The translations under genes were made by a program, and so were the position numbers. Positions 61,992 through 64,000 of a DNA stretch of 64,000 nt are shown here, piece by piece (the stretch's first letter is position 1; every line of letters starts with the position of its first letter). The notes below the pieces were generated by a model. That model was not told where the DNA came from. It worked only from the letters and a program-made list of their open reading frames with translations, and searched no databases. The stretch is from the NCBI GenBank assembly GCA_963734725.1, contig CAVTIX010000019.1, positions 127,257 through 191,256 of the forward strand, in the 5' to 3' direction. This stretch comes from DASXKD01 sp963734725 (GTDB lineage Bacteria; Actinomycetota; Actinomycetes; Streptosporangiales; Streptosporangiaceae).

Positions 61992-62819
61992 TCAGGACTT
62001 GCCGGGCTCGTAGGCCTCGGTGAACAGGTCACCCTGGGCGGCCCCGGCGCCGGACTTGTCGCCGCCGCGGCCGCGCAGGACGAAGGCGATGCCGACGGCG
62101 ATCACGGCGCCGGCGATCGGCCCGGCGATGTAGACCCAGTAGCTGGTGAAGGTGACCGAGGCCAGGTCGGGGCCGAAGGTGCGGGCCGGGTTCATCGAGG
62201 CGCCGGAGATGGGGCTGCCCCACAGGCCGGCCAGGGCGATGTAGCCGCCGACCCCGAACGCACCGATGATGCCGACGTTCTGGGCGCCCGAGGCGGTGCC
62301 CAGGATCACGCTGACCAGGCCGGTGGTCAAGATGAGCTCCATCCAGAAGGCGGCCCCGGCGGAGTAGCCCTTGGCCGGGTAGTTGGACCCGTAGCTGGCC
62401 GAGACGTTGATGATCGCGTGCAGGATCAGGGCCGCCAGGGTGGCGCCGGCCAGCTGCACCACGATGTAGGCCGGGACGCGCCGCCAGGGGAAGTCGCGGC
62501 GCAGGGCGAAGGCGATGCTGACGGCGGGGTTCAGGTGGGCGCCGGAGATCTTGCCCATGAACAAGATGATGGCCATGACCGTCAGCGCCGGGGCGGTGAC
62601 GGCGGCGGTGTGGCTGATCACGCCGGGGAAGGCCTGGCCCATCATCCCCCCGCCGGCCGCGGCCAGCACCAGGAAGAAGGTGCCGAGCAGTTCGGAGAAC
62701 AGCCGCCGCCACTCCTGCCGCGGGTCGTTGAAGTCGGTGATGCGGTCGATGATGCCCTGCTCGTAACGGGCGACCGGGCCCAGAGGGCTCGGCGTGGGTG
62801 CTTGCTGTTCGGCGGTCAT
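61992..62819 (-). CDS. Aquaporin (MIP family)
   Basis: ATG 62819, 275 residues, six hydrophobic helices. Both NPA boxes are present: KISGAHLNPAVSIAFALRRD and PISGASMNPARTFGPDLASV. The first half-helix start is FSELLGTFFLVLAAAGGGMM. The selectivity region looks aquaporin-like rather than glyceroporin-like, but I cannot be sure. The N-terminal about 40 residues are an extra cytosolic stretch. Transmembrane water (or small solute) channel. Confidence 0.92.
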   Translation of the reverse strand: MTAEQQAPTPSPLGPVARYEQGIIDRITDFNDPRQEWRRLFSELLGTFFLVLAAAGGGMMGQAFPGVISHTAAVTAPALTVMAIILFMGKISGAHLNPAVSIAFALRRDFPWRRVPAYIVVQLAGATLAALILHAIINVSASYGSNYPAKGYSAGAAFWMELILTTGLVSVILGTASGAQNVGIIGAFGVGGYIALAGLWGSPISGASMNPARTFGPDLASVTFTSYWVYIAGPIAGAVIAVGIAFVLRGRGGDKSGAGAAQGDLFTEAYEPGKS

Positions 62820-63201
62820 GGCTGCCTCACATCGGGTCAGGTTGGGAAACGTGCCCGGATACCTCGCCTGTCAGAGGCGCACCGTGGCAGAAGGTGAACA
62901 GCGAGATCATCATCCGGCCCTGGCGCCTCGCTGCGGGGGCGAAGCGACTACGCGATGCACCCGCATCGTTCGCCTGTGAGACGCCATGGCGTCAGTCAAA
63001 CTCGCTGAGGGCAATCTGGCCTCACCCGGACTGGGTGGTTGCCCCACTGGCCGATATTTCATCGGGTGTGGGACGGCCGCCGTCGAGGCTGTCCGCCAGC
63101 ATGTTCGCGAACGCCTGGGCCTGCTCGGTGAAGTCGGGCTGGAGGTTGGTCGGCGCGGTTGCCAGGCTTCCCGGCGCGGATGAATTGCCCTGGCTGCCGT
63201 C
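62820..63201. other. Intergenic region between aquaporin and DUF2252 genes
   Basis: No convincing gene in 382 bp. On the minus strand the DUF2252 frame stays open after its TAA (63202-63204) for about 60 codons to 63022 (e.g. TNLQPDFTEQAQAFANMLAD). It could be a small gene or a recently lost C-terminal extension, but there is no clear start with a ribosome site. Promoter elements of the aquaporin gene are expected near 62820-62880. Confidence 0.4.
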
Positions 63202-64000
63202 TTAGATTTCGGTGGTGGCCTCGGCCCTGCCGTCTTTCACCGCGGCCTGGAGCGCGGCGTAGTCGAGCTCGTTCTGGTCGGCGTAGGTTTCGGCGAAGTC
63301 GGCGATGGCCTGGTCGAACTTGGCCGAGCCGCCGAGGTAGGCGGCCAGCGCGACGCGGTCGCCGGAGCGGGCGTGGGCCCGGGCCAGGGTCCACCCGCAC
63401 AACCGGGCGTACAACGCCATGCCCTCCGGGAGCATCATCTCGATCGGCACCGAGAACTTCCAGTCCTTCAGCTGGCGGACGTAGAAGTCGCGGTCCACCC
63501 TGTCGTCGGGGTTGGGGACGCGGGTCCAGCCGAGGAAGATGTCGCTCTGGGCCTGCTGCAGGTGCTGCCCGGCGACCACCCGCTCACCCTGGTTGCTGTA
63601 CTGGCTGCGCCCGGCATACTCCGCCAGCACCGACGGCTGGGCCTCCTTGGCCTGCAGGAACAACGGCTCGACCCCGTTGCAGGCGTCCATCAGCACGACC
63701 CAGGCGCGGGTGCCGACGCTGCCGACCCCGACGACCTTGCGGGCCACCTGCACCAGGCGGAACTGCCCGAGCAGGTGCCGCCGGTCGGACTGCAGGCTGC
63801 GCCGGTACTTGCCCACCACGGTGCGGATCAGTTCGTAGATCGCGCCGGCCTGCACGCCGGCGAAGCCTCCTCGACCGGGACGATCATCGGCGGGTCGCTG
63901 ATGATCCGCCGCTGCCCGTCAACCATGGTGGTCAGCTTGCCCAGCGCCTTCATGCTGTCGCTGGTGTGGGCCTTGGCTAGCAGCTTCTCGGCTTCCTTGA
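63202..64000 (-). CDS. DUF2252-family protein, partial, frameshifted
   Basis: The gene runs off the window end, so its start lies beyond 64000. From 64000: EAEKLLAKAHTSDSMKALGK, LTTMVDGQRRIISDPPMIVP then, after a shift near 63865-63875, AGVQAGAIYELIRTVVGKYR, SLQSDRRHLLGQFRLVQVAR, KVVGVGSVGTRAWVVLMDAC, and DVIFLGW-like FLGWTRVPNPDDRVDRDFYV to EATTEI at 63202. DUF2252 proteins have a kinase-like fold and are of unknown function. One base is wrong between the two pieces. Confidence 0.85.

Overview
The window is very GC-rich DNA with GTG and TTG starts, short or overlapping gene junctions (ATGA, GTGA) and strong actinobacterial marker families: SteA/SteB, a mycothiol-dependent isomerase-family protein, a class F sortase with a DUF4397 protein, DUF3052, and PadR, PucR and WYL-type regulators. 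It most likely comes from a soil-type filamentous or Streptosporangiales-like actinomycete. Genus cannot be decided from this sequence. No rRNA, tRNA or CRISPR was seen.

Layout. 1-6.1 kb: a cell-envelope block (steA, steB, a MraY/GT4-like membrane protein, murJ, a GT4 glycosyltransferase), all + strand with overlapping junctions. 6.3-10.0 kb: a surface operon of a repeat-rich membrane protein, a DUF4397 protein and a class F sortase. 10-15.6 kb: an MBL hydrolase, an MDMPI-family protein, uvrA, and a small conserved protein divergent from a WYL-type regulator. 15.7-22.2 kb: a one-carbon/methionine block (homocysteine methyltransferase-MTHFR fusion, MTHFR_C zinc protein, a broken MetF-MetE chimera) headed by a PucR regulator, which is divergent from a phytoene-dehydrogenase-like oxidoreductase across a perfect 9-bp inverted repeat. 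22.2-26.5 kb: an aromatic-catabolism-like operon (MBL protein, FAD monooxygenase, fumarylacetoacetase) carrying unusual repeats. 26.5-34.8 kb: a thioredoxin-TPR protein, MarR, a malic enzyme cut off by an ISKra4-like remnant, VOC proteins, a FUSC-type membrane protein, a nucleoside phosphorylase, a broken MFS gene and DUF3052. 34.9-38.8 kb: a PadR-controlled ABC exporter with a frameshifted permease. 38.8-47.9 kb: an MreB-like actin, a sedolisin protease, hemerythrin, an HtrA-type protease, a sugar transporter, soluble transhydrogenase and small proteins. 47.9-56.8 kb: two PF00756-type esterases, an IS110 remnant, an S51/cyanophycinase-like protein, three paralogous ATP-grasp ligases and an M20 dipeptidase. 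56.8-64 kb: regulator/enzyme divergent pairs (HxlR/CMD, TetR/carbonic anhydrase), a sulfatase, SHOCT protein, aquaporin and DUF2252.

Two themes stand out. First, more than a dozen otherwise conserved genes carry single-base frameshifts. This points either to an error-prone assembly or to real gene decay, and it affects how every broken gene here should be read. Second, the 47.9-56.8 kb block looks like a conserved but uncharacterised ligase/hydrolase pathway: three ATP-grasp enzymes fire in both directions from a 34-bp promoter gap and are linked to a cyanophycinase-like serine hydrolase, a dipeptidase and two esterases. It is the best candidate here for an undescribed system.
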